Of a stretch of DNA of 64,000 nucleotides, positions 1-10,358 are shown one piece after another. The notes under the pieces are model-generated. The model was not told the DNA's origin. It saw only the letters and a list, made by a program, of their open reading frames with translations, and searched no databases. A program made the position numbers and the translations under genes. This DNA comes from Artemisia argyi (Eukaryota; Streptophyta; Magnoliopsida; Asterales; Asteraceae), in NCBI GenBank assembly GCA_030686995.1, contig CM060696.1, positions 110,976,949-111,040,948 of the forward strand. The letters run 5' to 3'. The stretch's first letter is position 1; every line of letters begins with the position of its first letter.

Positions 1-7
1 AACTATT

Positions 8-25
8 CCCCGGGCTGCGGCGCCA
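8..25 (-). other. Primer-binding site of an Athila/Tat-like Ty3 element
   Basis: On the minus strand, TGGCGCCGCAGCCCGGGG lies seven bases beyond the LTR end. TGGCGCC followed by a GC-rich run is the usual primer-binding site next to the 5' LTR in Athila/Tat Ty3 elements. The internal domain therefore extends left, outside the window. Confidence 0.75.
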
Positions 26-990
26 AAAACTTGATGCGTGGGAATCGCACCTTGCTTTACCTCTCGAGGGATCTCGCGAGGCTTACAACCCCCACCAGGC
101 AGTGTACCTGATCGTTGTAGTATAGTATAGTGACAAGTACCGGGGGATTGATCGTTCAGCTTAGGAATAGTGTCGCTAGGATTAGAAAACCTAATTAATA
201 GTTCTAGAGATGAAAGATGATTATTTTTGTATTTTTATGTTTTAATGAAAGCAAGTAAAATCTCGGGTTTTGAAGGAGTGGGCGGAATTAGTTGCTAATC
301 AACTAACCCAAAACTAAGATGCAATCAAAATAAAATAATAAAAATGAAAATAAACTAATTATACTAAGGTTGTGAGCAGTAATTGGAGAAATTGTGTTTA
401 CTTAGACTTCATTACTCCCTAGATATCTTTTACATGTCAATTACTTGTTATACTTGTATGGATGACGGATTGTATTCCTTAATACCATTCGTGGGGTGGC
501 ATACATAACTCCCCAACTCTATGAGCTCTTATCTCCTCCTACACCATGACCCAGCACAACTATAGGGATTGTAAACAGTGGCTCATGCATTAAATACAAC
601 CAATAAAGACCTAGTACGCCTCGGTTCATGTTTCTTAAGACGTTCAAGCATGTTACCATTGGAGATCTGCCAGTTTTCTTAAGCCTAACATATAATATCA
701 TTCATCCAAGAACAAGAATAGACAAGTAATCAACAAATAATCAACATCTAGGTTTCATTAGATCTAAGCAAACACAAAGAAAATCTAGCCTAGCATAGTA
801 GAAATAAGATAAGAACAAAAGATAAACAACCAACACATAGACATATTGATTGAATTAAGAGTATACTTATCTCAATTACAATGCAAGGTCTCAAGGGTTT
901 GGAACCCTTGAAGAACCTGTAAAAGAGGCACCAAAATCGTCTTTAGGGTTTCACCAAAACTTCTCCTCTTTTTATGAAAAAACTAGAAAA

Positions 991-1000
991 CTATATATAG
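991..1000 (-). promoter_or_regulatory. TATA box of the 1407-bp LTR
   Basis: CTATATATAG lies just downstream, on the minus strand, of the TGACG array. By normal spacing, transcription would start about 30 bases further on, near position 960. Confidence 0.55.
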
Positions 1001-1011
1001 GAAAATCGTCC

Positions 1012-1233
1012 TGACGGCGTCAAGAGTTAAATCTGACGCCGTCAACTCGCCGCCATAAACTTCCTCGGACGCCCTAGATCCACTTGTGACGGCCTATGTG
1101 ACGCCGTCACCACCTACGGTAAATTAATCTTGGCCACTTTGACGCCATCATCTACTCATCTGACGCCGTCACCAGCTACGGTAAAATATTCATCATGTCT
1201 GACACCGTCAAGACTTAAGTCGTGACGCCGTCA
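1012..1233 (-). promoter_or_regulatory. Array of seven TGACG-type palindromes in the LTR promoter
   Basis: Seven 11-bp sites of form TGACG-N-CGTCA (five exact arm pairs, two with one arm change) start at 1012, 1034, 1099, 1140, 1161, 1200 and 1223. TGACG is the core half-site of plant as-1/TGA-type bZIP elements. The sites sit directly upstream of the TATA box, where an LTR enhancer is expected. Binding by bZIP factors is inference. Confidence 0.6.
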
Positions 1234-1438
1234 CCTTGTATTTCCAGCTTGGATTTTTGGTACTTTGTCGTTTTCTTCACTTTATGCTCCAAAAACGTCC
1301 AAAATAGCCTCTTTTCCAGAATTCACTCTCCAAACACCTAAAATCACAAAAGGAACGATTTAGGGCAATATTTGATCAAATAAAGTCGGATTCGGGCTTA
1401 AATGACCCCCTAAAAACGGATCATTTTTCGCCTCATCA

Positions 1439-4206
1439 ATAAGTTACATAACGGTTATGTCATCCCGTATAATGATCAGCTTCTAAAACGCTACCAATGC
1501 CACATTAACGTTGAGTGGTGCAACTAGACCGGGTCAATCAAATATTTGTTTAAGTATATAAACAAGGATCCGGATAGAGTATCGGCACAGTTGTATGAAC
1601 CTGTTACCACGGAAGACAAGGGCGTTCTTAGATTGCAGATAAGGGCGTTCTTAGATTGCAGATAAACCTATTGACGAGATAAGGGCGTTCTTAGATTGCA
1701 GATACCTATCTGCTTGCGAGGCTGCGTGGCGGCGGTTTGGTTTTGAGATTCATTATAGAACACCATCTGTTGAGAGGCTGTCCTTTCATCTTGAGGGCGA
1801 ACAGCAAGTTGTCTATGACGAAGACGCTGATCTTGAAACAGCCGTTCAAAAGCAAACAGTTGGGGCTGATATGTTTGATGGTTGGATGAGGATGAATGAA
1901 AAGTATCCGTCGGCAAGGAATCTAACGTATGCTGAGTTTCCTACTAAATTTGTCTGGAATGCTCCTAAAAGAATTTGGATACGTAGGAAGCAAGGAAGAT
2001 CCATTGGAAGAATTCACAGCGTACCTATATCAACAGGAGACGCTTACTATTGCAGGATGCTTCTAAATAGTGCAAAAGGTTGTAGGAACCACGATGAGAT
2101 TAAAAAGGTTAATGGTATAACTTATCCAACCTACAAAGAAGCTTGCTATGCAGCGGGCCTTTTAGAAGACGACAAGGAGTATGTTGAGAGTATTAAAGAC
2201 GCAGTGCATTGGGCACATCCTGAACTATTTGTAACATTGCTTTCGCAAAAGGAACTCACCACTCCTTTGACTGTTTGGTAACAAACATGGCATTTGCTTG
2301 CGCAAGATGTTCAATATAAGAGAAGGGAGATTTTACAAATTCCAGGTAATATCATACAATAACTCTTTGTTAGTATAATCTCTTACACATTTCTTTAAAT
2401 AATATGTTTGCCTCAAATTTTGTTTTGTGCAATTGTCATCAAATATCTGTTATCTTTGTATAGCCCATATTTTTATCCACAAAATGTGTAATGGTATTGT
2501 TACTTTGTACAACAATTAAATACTCACGTTACCTTTATTTGATGCAGATTTGATTATCAGTAATGACGAAAAAAATGTGGCTTTGTACTATATTGAACAA
2601 CTACTTAGATCAAGAGGTACAAGTTTGCGGCATTGGTCTGAGATGCCTTATCCTGATGAAACATACATAACCGACTTTAGTAATCGACTTATACATGATG
2701 AGACCGATTATAACCCGGTGGAGTTACATTCTGAATACGAACGCCTGTACACTTCTTTGACCACAGAACAGAAGAATGTTTATGACACCATAGTACACTC
2801 GGTTGACACAGGAACAGGAGGAGTGTACTTTGTTTATGGTTACGGTGGTACGGGTAAGACCTTCTTATGGAAGACGCTTGCTGCGGGCATTAGAAGAAGA
2901 GGTGATATAGTTTTAAATGTGGCATCCAGTGGTATTGCGTCTTTATTAATGTCGAGAGGACGAACTGCTCACTCAAGATTCCATATTCCTATCAATGTGG
3001 ACGAGACTTCTACTTGCTCTATAAGTGCTCAAAGTGATCTAGGGAAAATGTTAAAGAAATGTAAGTTTATTATATGGGATGAGGCGCCCATGGCAAATAA
3101 GCTTTGCTTCGAAGCATTAGATCGGTCTTTGAGAGATATACTTCGTAGGAGCAGGTACGATACGTGTGAAGACCCTTTTGGAAAAATGACAATGGTTTTT
3201 GGCGGTGACTTTAGACAGGTACTACCTGTTATTCCTAAAGGATCCCGGGAAGACATTGTTACTGCTTCTTTGAGGAAATCTTACTTGTGGCAATACTGCA
3301 CCGTTCTTAAGCTGACAGCGAACATGAGGCTAACTGTGGGATCACGCCCTGAAGATGTGAATGAAATACGGGAATTTTCAGACTGGATATTGAAAGTCGG
3401 AGACGGAGAAGTTGGAGATCCGAATGACGGCGAGGTTTCTATAGATGTGCCAAGTGAAATTTTAATAGATGCGGTTGATGACCCGGTTCAATCAATTATT
3501 GACTTCACTTATCCAAACCTTTTGGATAACATTGATGATCCGATCTACTTTCAAGAAAAGGCAATCCTTGCTCCCACTAATGAAGTCGTAGAAAACATAA
3601 ATGAACGCGTGTTGGACAAGTTTCCAGGAGAAGAAATGGTTTACCTTAGTTGTGACAGCGTTGACAAAACTGAACGTGGCGCCGGCATTGATCAATCCGT
3701 TTTCTCCCTAGAATTTATAAATGGATTGAAGTTTTCAGGTGTTCCAAACCATAGACTTGCTTTAAAAGTTGGAGTCCCGATTATGTTGTTGCGAAACATT
3801 GATCAAGCCAATGGATTGTGTAACGGGACAAGGCTCCAAGTTCTTAAATTAACAAGAACTTCTATTCACGCCCGTATCATTAACGGAACCAACTTTGCAA
3901 AGACAGTAATCATACCAAGGTTGAGGGTTACTCCGTCCGATAAGCGTTTACCGCTTAAGATTGTCAGAAAACAATTTCCTATTTCCGTTTCATTTGCAAT
4001 GACAATTAACAAGAGCCAGGGTCAATCATTAGCAAGAGTTGGTTTGTACCTACCTCGACCTGTTTTCACACATGGACAGCTATAAGTTGTTGTCTCGAGA
4101 GTTAAAAAGCAAAAGTGGTTTGAAAGTTGTCGTTTGCGATGAGCATGGCAATCTGTGTACAACTACTAAAAATGTCGTGTACAAAGAAGTGCTTGAAGGA
4201 CTATGA
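1439..4206 (+). pseudogene. Helitron helicase (RepHel C-terminal part), broken
   Basis: The protein resembles plant Helitron helicases. The first part (1441-2345) matches the region before the ATPase core; the second (2548-4206) is a PIF1-family superfamily 1 helicase with Walker A GYGGTGKT, Walker B IIWDEAP and a late MTINKSQGQS motif. A GT-AG intron of 202 bp (2346-2547) joins them in phase. Breaks: the 5' end is cut by the LTR insertion at 1438; TAG at 1525; a 46-bp duplication at 1618-1663 that shifts frame; TAA at 2279; TAA at 4083; and one extra A in 4104-4108. The family unwinds DNA during rolling-circle transposition; this copy cannot make a full protein. Confidence 0.9.
1618..1703 (+). 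repeat. Three copies of a 23-bp unit inside the helicase gene
   Basis: The unit occurs at 1618-1640, 1641-1663 and 1681-1703. The first two are adjacent; the third is 17 bp further on and is in the position expected for the normal coding sequence. The first two add 46 bp, which accounts exactly for the frame change between the flanking helicase pieces. Confidence 0.85.
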
Positions 4207-4257
4207 TCAAGGTTCGATGTTTATTCATTATATCTCATCAGCATACTCATTGTCGGA

Positions 4258-4577
4258 TTATAATTGTCTCTAACTGCTGGACAATATGATTCATGCACAT
4301 ATTTTTGCTTACTATTTACAAACTAAGTTGTTTATTGTATGTACCTGTTTATTGAATAAATGACGTATTATCGTATCTAATGCTCATATTTCGACAAACC
4401 ATCGGAATGGACATTTATTAATCTAAAAAGTTATTTATCGTCGTCCATCCTTCCCAAATTATGTAATTCTTTATTTGATATTATTAATCGAACAAGTTTA
4501 CGTTATTGCTTTTCTTATCATCTCATTTTTTCTATTTCTTTAAAAAATAACGCGGTGTCAACGGCTCTTTAAGCTAT
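4258..4577 (+). repeat. Eroded copy of the Helitron 3'-terminal region
   Basis: About 300 bp here is similar to 6260-6527, including the stretch leading to the terminal hairpin. The hairpin arms are mutated (CGCG and CGGC) and the end reads CTAT where the other copy reads CTAG. It may be the original, now defective, terminus of the Helitron whose helicase ends at 4206. Confidence 0.6.
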
Positions 4578-4984
4578 TGTTATATAATTTTGAATATTAT
4601 GCATACAAGTATACTTTATACAATGTTTAATTTCCCCTTAATAGTACAACCATGTTTCCTTGAATCATTGCTTATAAGTAGATTTTATACAATGTTAAAG
4701 TGTATAAAAACCATGAATTTAGTACAAGTCTTGATGTCATTATTTATGTAACAAACTTAATATACAACAAGACATGTATCAAAAGAATTAATCATTTCAC
4801 ATCTAAATTTTGGAAACTAAATTGTAGACAATTAAAGCTTTAAAAAAAACATTAAATGATTTTTGAGTCTTCCAAAATTCCCTCCTATGATTATCATTTC
4901 ACATCTAAATTTTGGAAACGTAAATCGTTTCCATCATTAAATCATATCACGCAACCGATTTGAATTCCAATATCTCTTTTTAAA

Positions 4985-5604
4985 ATGCCTTGCCATGAAT
5001 CAAACATCACAAATCATTTGTTATCACCAAAACCTGCAAAAAAAAAGTCATCAACAATGTCAGGAAACAAAAAGAGATCGAGAGGTTCTTCAACTAACAA
5101 AAAATCCAAGTATGTTCATAGATTCGTTATGTACAGATTTTCTTTTATATTTTTCACAAAGTTCTATATATTACTAATCCCATGTTACTTTCATTTCAGA
5201 AAGAAGCGTGTTCATGGACAGTCTTCCAGCCGTGGAGAAGAAGGTAAAGGTTTCTACGAATTTGTGATTCATTTCTTTTGGATAATAATACTTTGAAACT
5301 GCACTGCTTAATCTCTAATACATATTCTAACTTTTTACTCTTTAATAATCGTATATTATGTGTAGGTCAAGAAGAAGAATTGGATATCAATGTTTTGTTG
5401 CAGTGGCTTGATGATGAAAGGAAGAAAAAAGCAGCCAAAAAAGCAAAAATTCTGCTTGCTAAAGATGAGAAAGAGTTTTCTCGGTCCAAGGCTTTAGTTG
5501 CTCATGAGGAAGATGACTCCACCGATGTTTCCTTGGATGGATTGTCTTACGAAGAAGCACACTTGGCCTTTGACAGGGAGAAATCTCTGAAATTAGACGA
5601 TTAA
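4985..5604 (+). CDS. Unrecognised small basic/acidic protein, three exons
   Basis: Three exons join in frame: 4985-5109, 5200-5243 and 5366-5604, with GT-AG introns of 90 and 122 bp. The product is 135 residues. Residues 1-55 are rich in Lys, Arg and Ser (KKKSS, KKRSRG, KKSKKKR), suggesting nuclear targeting or nucleic-acid contact. Residues 60-100 form a Lys/Ala-rich helix (DDERKKKAAKKAK), and the C-terminus is acidic with no recognised domain. I do not recognise the family. It lies between two copies of the Helitron 3' end, so it may be a captured gene or an accessory Helitron ORF. Intact frame across two introns argues against chance, since neighbouring Helitron ORFs are broken. The ATG at 4985 is the first in frame. 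Confidence 0.6.
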
Positions 5605-5975
5605 GTTTTAAGAATATGTAATTTTTCTTTTTATGTACTTTCCGATTTTCATCAATGATGTTAATGAAAAATCCTTAAGTTTTTATCCAGTTTTTTGTTA
5701 TTCTTCATTTCTCTAATCAAACACAATAGTTGAATGGAATGTTATGATGTTTTAAATTCATATATACTTGCATATTTGTTTTACTATTTATCAAATTCAT
5801 GAGCAAAATGTGTCCATGTTCTTTTGCTCACACATTTGATTCATGTTGCAAGTCATTAATAATGGTATTGAACAACAAATAAAATTGTTTGCAAAAAATC
5901 AAATGTATAGTCAATACTAACGAAATAAATTGTTACTGCATTTAGAATTAAAAGATGGTTACAATGTGTTTTCTA

Positions 5976-6061
<86 letters not shown>
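5976..6061. repeat. (ATT)n microsatellite
   Basis: About 86 bp of nearly perfect ATT/TTA trinucleotide repeat. The poly-isoleucine reading frame across it is an artefact of the repeat. Confidence 0.95.
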
Positions 6062-6500
6062 CAAACTTAAAACGAACCGATTTTTTAAATTAAACAAATA
6101 TGAACATATTCGGAATATGCTTTATAGTCAAAAATACACCATTCTTACAATTTATATAGACTCTTATCAACAACTTTTTTTTTCCTGCTCATGGACTGAA
6201 TATGGATTTCTGAATTGTTTGACGTTAACTGCATACATTTCCTATTCAATGCATCTACCTGATGGACAATATGATTATTGTATGTTTATTTGCTTACTAT
6301 TTACAAACTAAGTTGTTTATCGTATCTACCTGTTTAGCTAATGCTCATATTTGAACAAAACATCGGAATGGACATTTATTAATCTAAATCGTCATTTATC
6401 GTCGTCCAACCTTCCAAAATTATGTCATTATTATTAATGGAACAAGTTTACGTTATTGCTTTTCTTATCATCTCATTTTCTCTATTCCTTTAAAAAATAA

Positions 6501-6527
6501 CCCGGTGTCAACGGGTCTATAAGCTAG
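6501..6527 (+). other. Helitron 3' terminus (hairpin plus CTAG)
   Basis: CCCG, a 7-base loop region and CGGG form a short hairpin, followed by seven bases and CTAG, then T. This is the standard Helitron 3' end, with insertion between host A and T. The next bases, TCTTTTATATAA, start with TC and could be the 5' end of a second Helitron inserted against the first. Confidence 0.75.
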
Positions 6528-7816
6528 TCTTTTATATAATAAAATAATTACATCATTTCGGAATTTTTTTTTTACAAAACAATTTTAGTGGGAAAAAAAT
6601 TGGACCAATTGGAATGCTCGATTTTGACACATAGGCGAAATCTAGCAATATGAATATATGATTGGCTAATAAAAAGTAAAAATTGAATTGATTTTGGTCA
6701 AACTTTAATAAATTTGGTGGAGAATTTGATTGAGGAAAAAAACACATAAAAATATAGGTGTCAAATTTATGAAACTAAAAACTTAAAAAAAGATGAGATA
6801 ATTAATAAAAAATTAGTGGTTTAATTTTAAATATATTATGTGGAGTTAAGTGTAAAATTATAAATCTCCATGTTTTTTGATAACTTTAGATAATAAACAA
6901 ATAAGCCCTTACACTTTATACCCACTACACTTTATAATATAAACTTTGTTTATAATTACTCGAGTATTAGTATTGGTTTGAGACTTCCATCCATTAAGCT
7001 TACAAAATTTTATAAATGTACGAATTAGTTTTAATATACGTTAAATACTTTTAAAATAAATATTAGTTTCAAACTTTCATCTATTAAAATATCTTTTTAC
7101 TATGTACGTTAAATATAAATAAGAACTTATGTTTATCCAATTTAAAAGTTTAATCTATACGTACACGGGTTTGAATATTAAATACAGTTAAATTATTATT
7201 AACGGTAATATAAATATCAAATGGTAAGTACGAGCTGCTGTGATATGAAAATAAATATACGCGATTGTACTTATAACGACTCATGTAATTATTATTTGAA
7301 GTTTATATACGGATATCCGGAAAAACATTTTTAAAAAACTTCATCAAATAATATCAATAGTTAAAGTTAAACAACAACATCAACCTCAACATTAACATCT
7401 ATGTCAGCTAAACAAAGTTAAATCTTTCATCCAAACAAAATATTAATTGATATTAATATATAATGAAAAACTCATGCATACTTATTAGTTGTACTTATAT
7501 CATAATTTTTACGGGTAAATTCTTATATCTCCATATAGTAAACAAAAATTTTAAAATAAATTTGATTTATGTGTAAACCCATGTGATCAAAGAACCTTTG
7601 GCCCAATAACATTATAAGGAAACACGCTCATGAATCAAATACAATGTCGATGCCACAGTTATATTTACAATTTATGCTAACTATTTTTCTTACTTTCGCA
7701 CATGTTGATGCTCTAACTTTTTAAAATATACATAAGATTTTCTGTTTTTAAACGATAATACTATATAATTAAATTTTTCTGGAAAAACCCTGTGCGTGCA
7801 CGGGTATTATAACTAG
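6528..7816 (+). mobile_element. Probable short non-autonomous Helitron
   Basis: This AT-rich, non-coding stretch ends at 7816 with a strong Helitron 3' hairpin and CTAG. Its left boundary is proposed at 6528 because TC directly follows the preceding CTAG, an arrangement seen in tandem Helitrons. It has no convincing coding sequence. A short direct repeat resembling TATTAGTTTGAGACTTCCAT recurs near 6967 and 7062. The 5' end is not proven. Confidence 0.4.
7788..7816 (+). other. Helitron 3' terminus (8-bp stem, CTAG)
   Basis: The arms ACCC-GTGC and GCAC-GGGT pair over eight bases with one bulged T, followed by ATTATAA, CTAG and a host T. Stem, spacer and terminal tetranucleotide all match the plant Helitron 3' consensus. 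Confidence 0.8.
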
Positions 7817-8535
7817 TGTTTTATATAACGACTTAGTCTTGAATCCTGATTACCTGAATATTTATATGATATACTAATATTTTATATGTAACTGTTTAGG
7901 CTTCTATCAATTTCTTTTTTGTTTTTAATGAAGTTGGTGTACATGTACTGAAATTAATTCTTAAGCAGTAGTATATGTGATTTGTACATTGTGCTTTACA
8001 TGTTGTATTAATTGGTAATACGGTGTATTAATTGTATGTATGTAAGAAATAATATTTGCTTTATATCATTGTGCTTTGTGTTTTATCACTTGTATTTATA
8101 TAAAATCTATATTACGAAATCTTAAAAATTAAATAAGAGAGATGGTCTAAAATGTATTATAAGTAGTATAGAACTGTAGATACATTTGACCAGTAATCTA
8201 GAAGGACAACTAGCTTGCCAACAAAAAAAAAATACTTATTTAATTGATTTTACAAAAAGTTGGTACTTTTCAAAAAAGAATTCATCTTTTCTATTTAACA
8301 TCCTTATTAGAATTTTATTCAAACAAAAGTTAGTACTATAATCTAATAGGATTTTCTAACGGGTGGTTATTAGGCATCTTTTAAGATGTAAATGAATGAA
8401 AAGTTTTAGTTTGTTAAATGAAAAATCACATTTAATTTTAGTAATTTAAAAGTTTAATTAATGTCTATTAAACGCGTTTTTGATTCAAAATATAAATTTA
8501 AATATATTAACTACATGTTAAATACAGTTTTTATA
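7817..8535. other. AT-rich spacer with no recognised feature
   Basis: No gene, RNA gene or repeat boundary was recognised between the Helitron end and the long-TIR transposon. The 77-codon reading frame starting at 8461 runs into the transposon terminal repeat and looks like chance. Confidence 0.6.
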
Positions 8536-8675
8536 GAGTTAATGTCATTTTTCGTCCCTGTGGTTTACCGGGTCAATCAAGAATCGTCCCTGCCGTTAAT
8601 TTTCATCCGGTTTGGTCCCCATGGTTTACAACCCATACGGATTTGGTCCCTTGACCAACTTATCCGTCAGTTGAC
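8536..8675 (+). repeat. Left terminal inverted repeat of the MULE-like element
   Basis: Pairs with 10359-10497 in inverted orientation over about 140 bp, with a minority of scattered mismatches and single-base indels. It contains 'fortune-type' TTTGGTCCC and CGTCCCTG runs repeated within the arm. Confidence 0.85.
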
Positions 8676-8854
8676 CGTTAAATCTCATAGTTAGACTAAT
8701 ATAACGGCGGTATTTTTGGTACTTCACCTTTGGCGCGAATTTGGGGGTTCTTTATCAAACTCTAACGCATCATTATGCATCCCTATGGTTACCAAATCCG
8801 AAACACACACAAAATTCACTATCTAATTGAATAAAACCCTAGAGTAATTACACA

Positions 8855-8978
8855 ATGTTGTGTGAGTGGAAGGTGCGTAAAAAGGGCTCAGCTTCGAATC
8901 CTTACAATGATTATCGTAAGTAAACACTAGAGAAAGTACTCTGTTTTTAATGAAAAATAAGAGGTTGTAATGTAAATC

Positions 8979-9017
<39 letters not shown>

Positions 9018-9615
9018 TTCAGGTAAGTTTCCAACAGTGTTTTGCCTAAAGATTAACCATGGAGGTGCATTCACAAGCCCTCCTAAGGTACGTTACAAAG
9101 GTGGGAAGGTGAATTGGATAGATACAATTGATTCAGAGAGGTTCTCTGTTGTTGAGGTTGCCACAATAATGAAAGAGTTAGGGTATGAAAATGGAAGTTC
9201 AGGTATGGACTTTTTTTACAAGTTACCTAACTCAGATTTAGATAATGGTTTAAGAAAATTAGAGACTAATAAAGATGTGTTGGAATTGATGGCCCATGTA
9301 TCTAAGTATAAGGTTATTGATTCATATGTTGATCACTGTGTTTCTAAGAATATTAAGAATCTAGAACCTGCTTTGCTAGAAAATGTGGCTGATGATAGTC
9401 AAGATGTACTAGAAAATGTCTTACAGAAGGAAACAAGTACTTTTGCTAGCTATCATGTTAACAATACTCCTGTTAAGGATGTGCCATATGATGGAAGGGT
9501 TCAAGTCATAGGCTTACCAAACAGGCACACTTTGGAGGTCATCCAGGGACAGAGGTGGAAGAGGTTGTACAAAACAACACCAACTGGCACCTCAGGGAAA
9601 GGGAAAATGGACTAA
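8855..9615 (+). CDS. PB1-like domain protein of a MULE (two exons)
   Basis: Exon 1 (8855-8915) and exon 2 (9023-9615) join across a 107-bp GT-AG intron containing a 37-base T run, giving 217 residues. Residues about 24-110 (FCLKINHGGAFT, VNWIDTIDSERFSVVEV, then a helical ELMAHVSKYKVI and YVDH) match the N-terminal PB1-like domain I know from plant Mutator-like transposase proteins, where it probably mediates protein contacts. The usual zinc-finger and catalytic parts are missing; a Gly/Lys-rich tail ends the protein. It is therefore a shortened transposase relative rather than an active enzyme. The start is the first ATG in frame with the splice. It is convergent with the GRF gene, stops 252 bp apart. 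Confidence 0.75.
8980..9016. repeat. Poly(T) tract in the PB1-like gene intron
   Basis: An unbroken 37-T run lies just upstream of the GTTCAG acceptor and may act as an extended polypyrimidine tract. Its length is prone to sequencing error. Confidence 0.9.
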
Positions 9616-9866
9616 GTTCCCTATGTAATGCACCTATGTAATGTCTTTAACAACCTTTTGTCTAATGCATCTATGTAATGTAATGCACCTATGAAATATG
9701 CATCTATGAATGCATTTATGAAATAAGTTAAAGACTACTTTCTTTGTCAAGTTGAAACTGATAATTTTCATTCATTTTAACCCAAAATACAACTTGACCA
9801 CAACTTGCATTGTCTTGCCAAGGTACATACATATGGCTACCCTACTGATTCACTACAAGAAGCTGT

Positions 9867-10234
9867 TCACTTAAAAAGTAAATAAAGGAAAAACAAGATC
9901 CAATTGATAATCAACCACTTCTTGTTTCTTTTAGCTTCATTAGCAACTTCAAGTGCTTCTCCTTGTTGCCGATTCATTGAATTTAGTAGACCAGGAATGA
10001 TTTGAACATCCCTATCACACATAGGAGGATCATACCAATCTACAATCCCACAATTTGATACCTAAAAACCAAATCCAAAAATTAGGTCAACTTAGGTCGA
10101 TTTGGGGTTTCTTTTAAAATAAAAAAATGATTACTTACCCTTTTACTGCAGCAATAAAATCTTATTCCGGGGTTAGTAGGTGTCCAAGATTTTTTGATAA
10201 TGGCTATTGATCCACATCGATTGCATCTAACCAT
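9867..10234 (-). CDS. GRF-type zinc-finger protein with C-terminal membrane helix
   Basis: Exon 1 (10234 down to 10139, 32 codons) and exon 2 (10061 down to 9867) join in phase across a 77-bp GT-AG intron, giving 96 residues. Residues 4-44 show the plant GRF zinc-finger pattern: CNRCG, a WTPTNPGIRFYCC block, then NCG and WYDPPMC. The conserved IIPGLL follows. Residues about 83-96 (WLIINWILFFLYLLF) form one hydrophobic helix. The GRF finger is thought to bind single-stranded nucleic acid; the tail suggests membrane anchoring. Both are inference for this copy. All finger cysteines are kept and no stop or shift is seen. It sits head-to-tail with the right TIR, so that repeat may supply its promoter. 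Confidence 0.75.
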
Positions 10235-10358
10235 TGTGTTTGTGTTTGTGTTTAGATTGTGTTTGTGTTTAGACTGTGTTAGTGTTTGTGTTATAAGGGA
10301 AAACACGTATAAAGACTAAATTGCCCCCCACTTATTAGCCACGTCACCATAAAACATA

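Larger units (their letters stand above)
32..1438 (-). mobile_element. 5' LTR (1407 bp) of an Athila/Tat-like retrotransposon
   Basis: The segment is bounded by TGATG at the left and CATCA at the right, a short terminal inverted repeat, and abuts a primer-binding site at its left edge. Helitron helicase coding sequence begins immediately right of 1438, so the LTR marks an insertion into that gene. On the minus strand the promoter is well ordered: seven TGACG palindromes (1233 to 1012), then a TATA box (1000 to 991). The rest is non-coding. The partner LTR and target-site duplication cannot be checked because they lie outside the window. Confidence 0.8.
1439..6527 (+). mobile_element. Autonomous-type Helitron, 3' part, decayed
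   Basis: The segment contains the C-terminal half of a Helitron helicase and ends at a canonical Helitron 3' terminus: a short GC-rich hairpin followed about 7 bases later by CTAG and a host T. The 5' part has been separated by the LTR element inserted at 1438 and lies outside the window. The segment also carries an apparently intact small three-exon gene (4985-5604) and a degenerate second copy of the 3' end near 4577. Where one unit stops and another begins between 4577 and 6527 is uncertain. Confidence 0.7.

Noticed and set aside
1010..1240. CRISPR-like repeat array
   Set aside because: Repeats are 11 bp with irregular spacing in a plant LTR promoter; not CRISPR.
4985..5604. RPA-like protein, a usual Helitron accessory gene
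   Set aside because: No OB-fold or RPA zinc-finger motif is visible in the 135 residues.
5955..6311. 118-codon ORF with a long isoleucine run
   Set aside because: It is the translation of the (ATT)n microsatellite.
8461..8694. 77-codon ORF before the MULE-like element
   Set aside because: It runs from AT-rich spacer into the terminal inverted repeat with no support.
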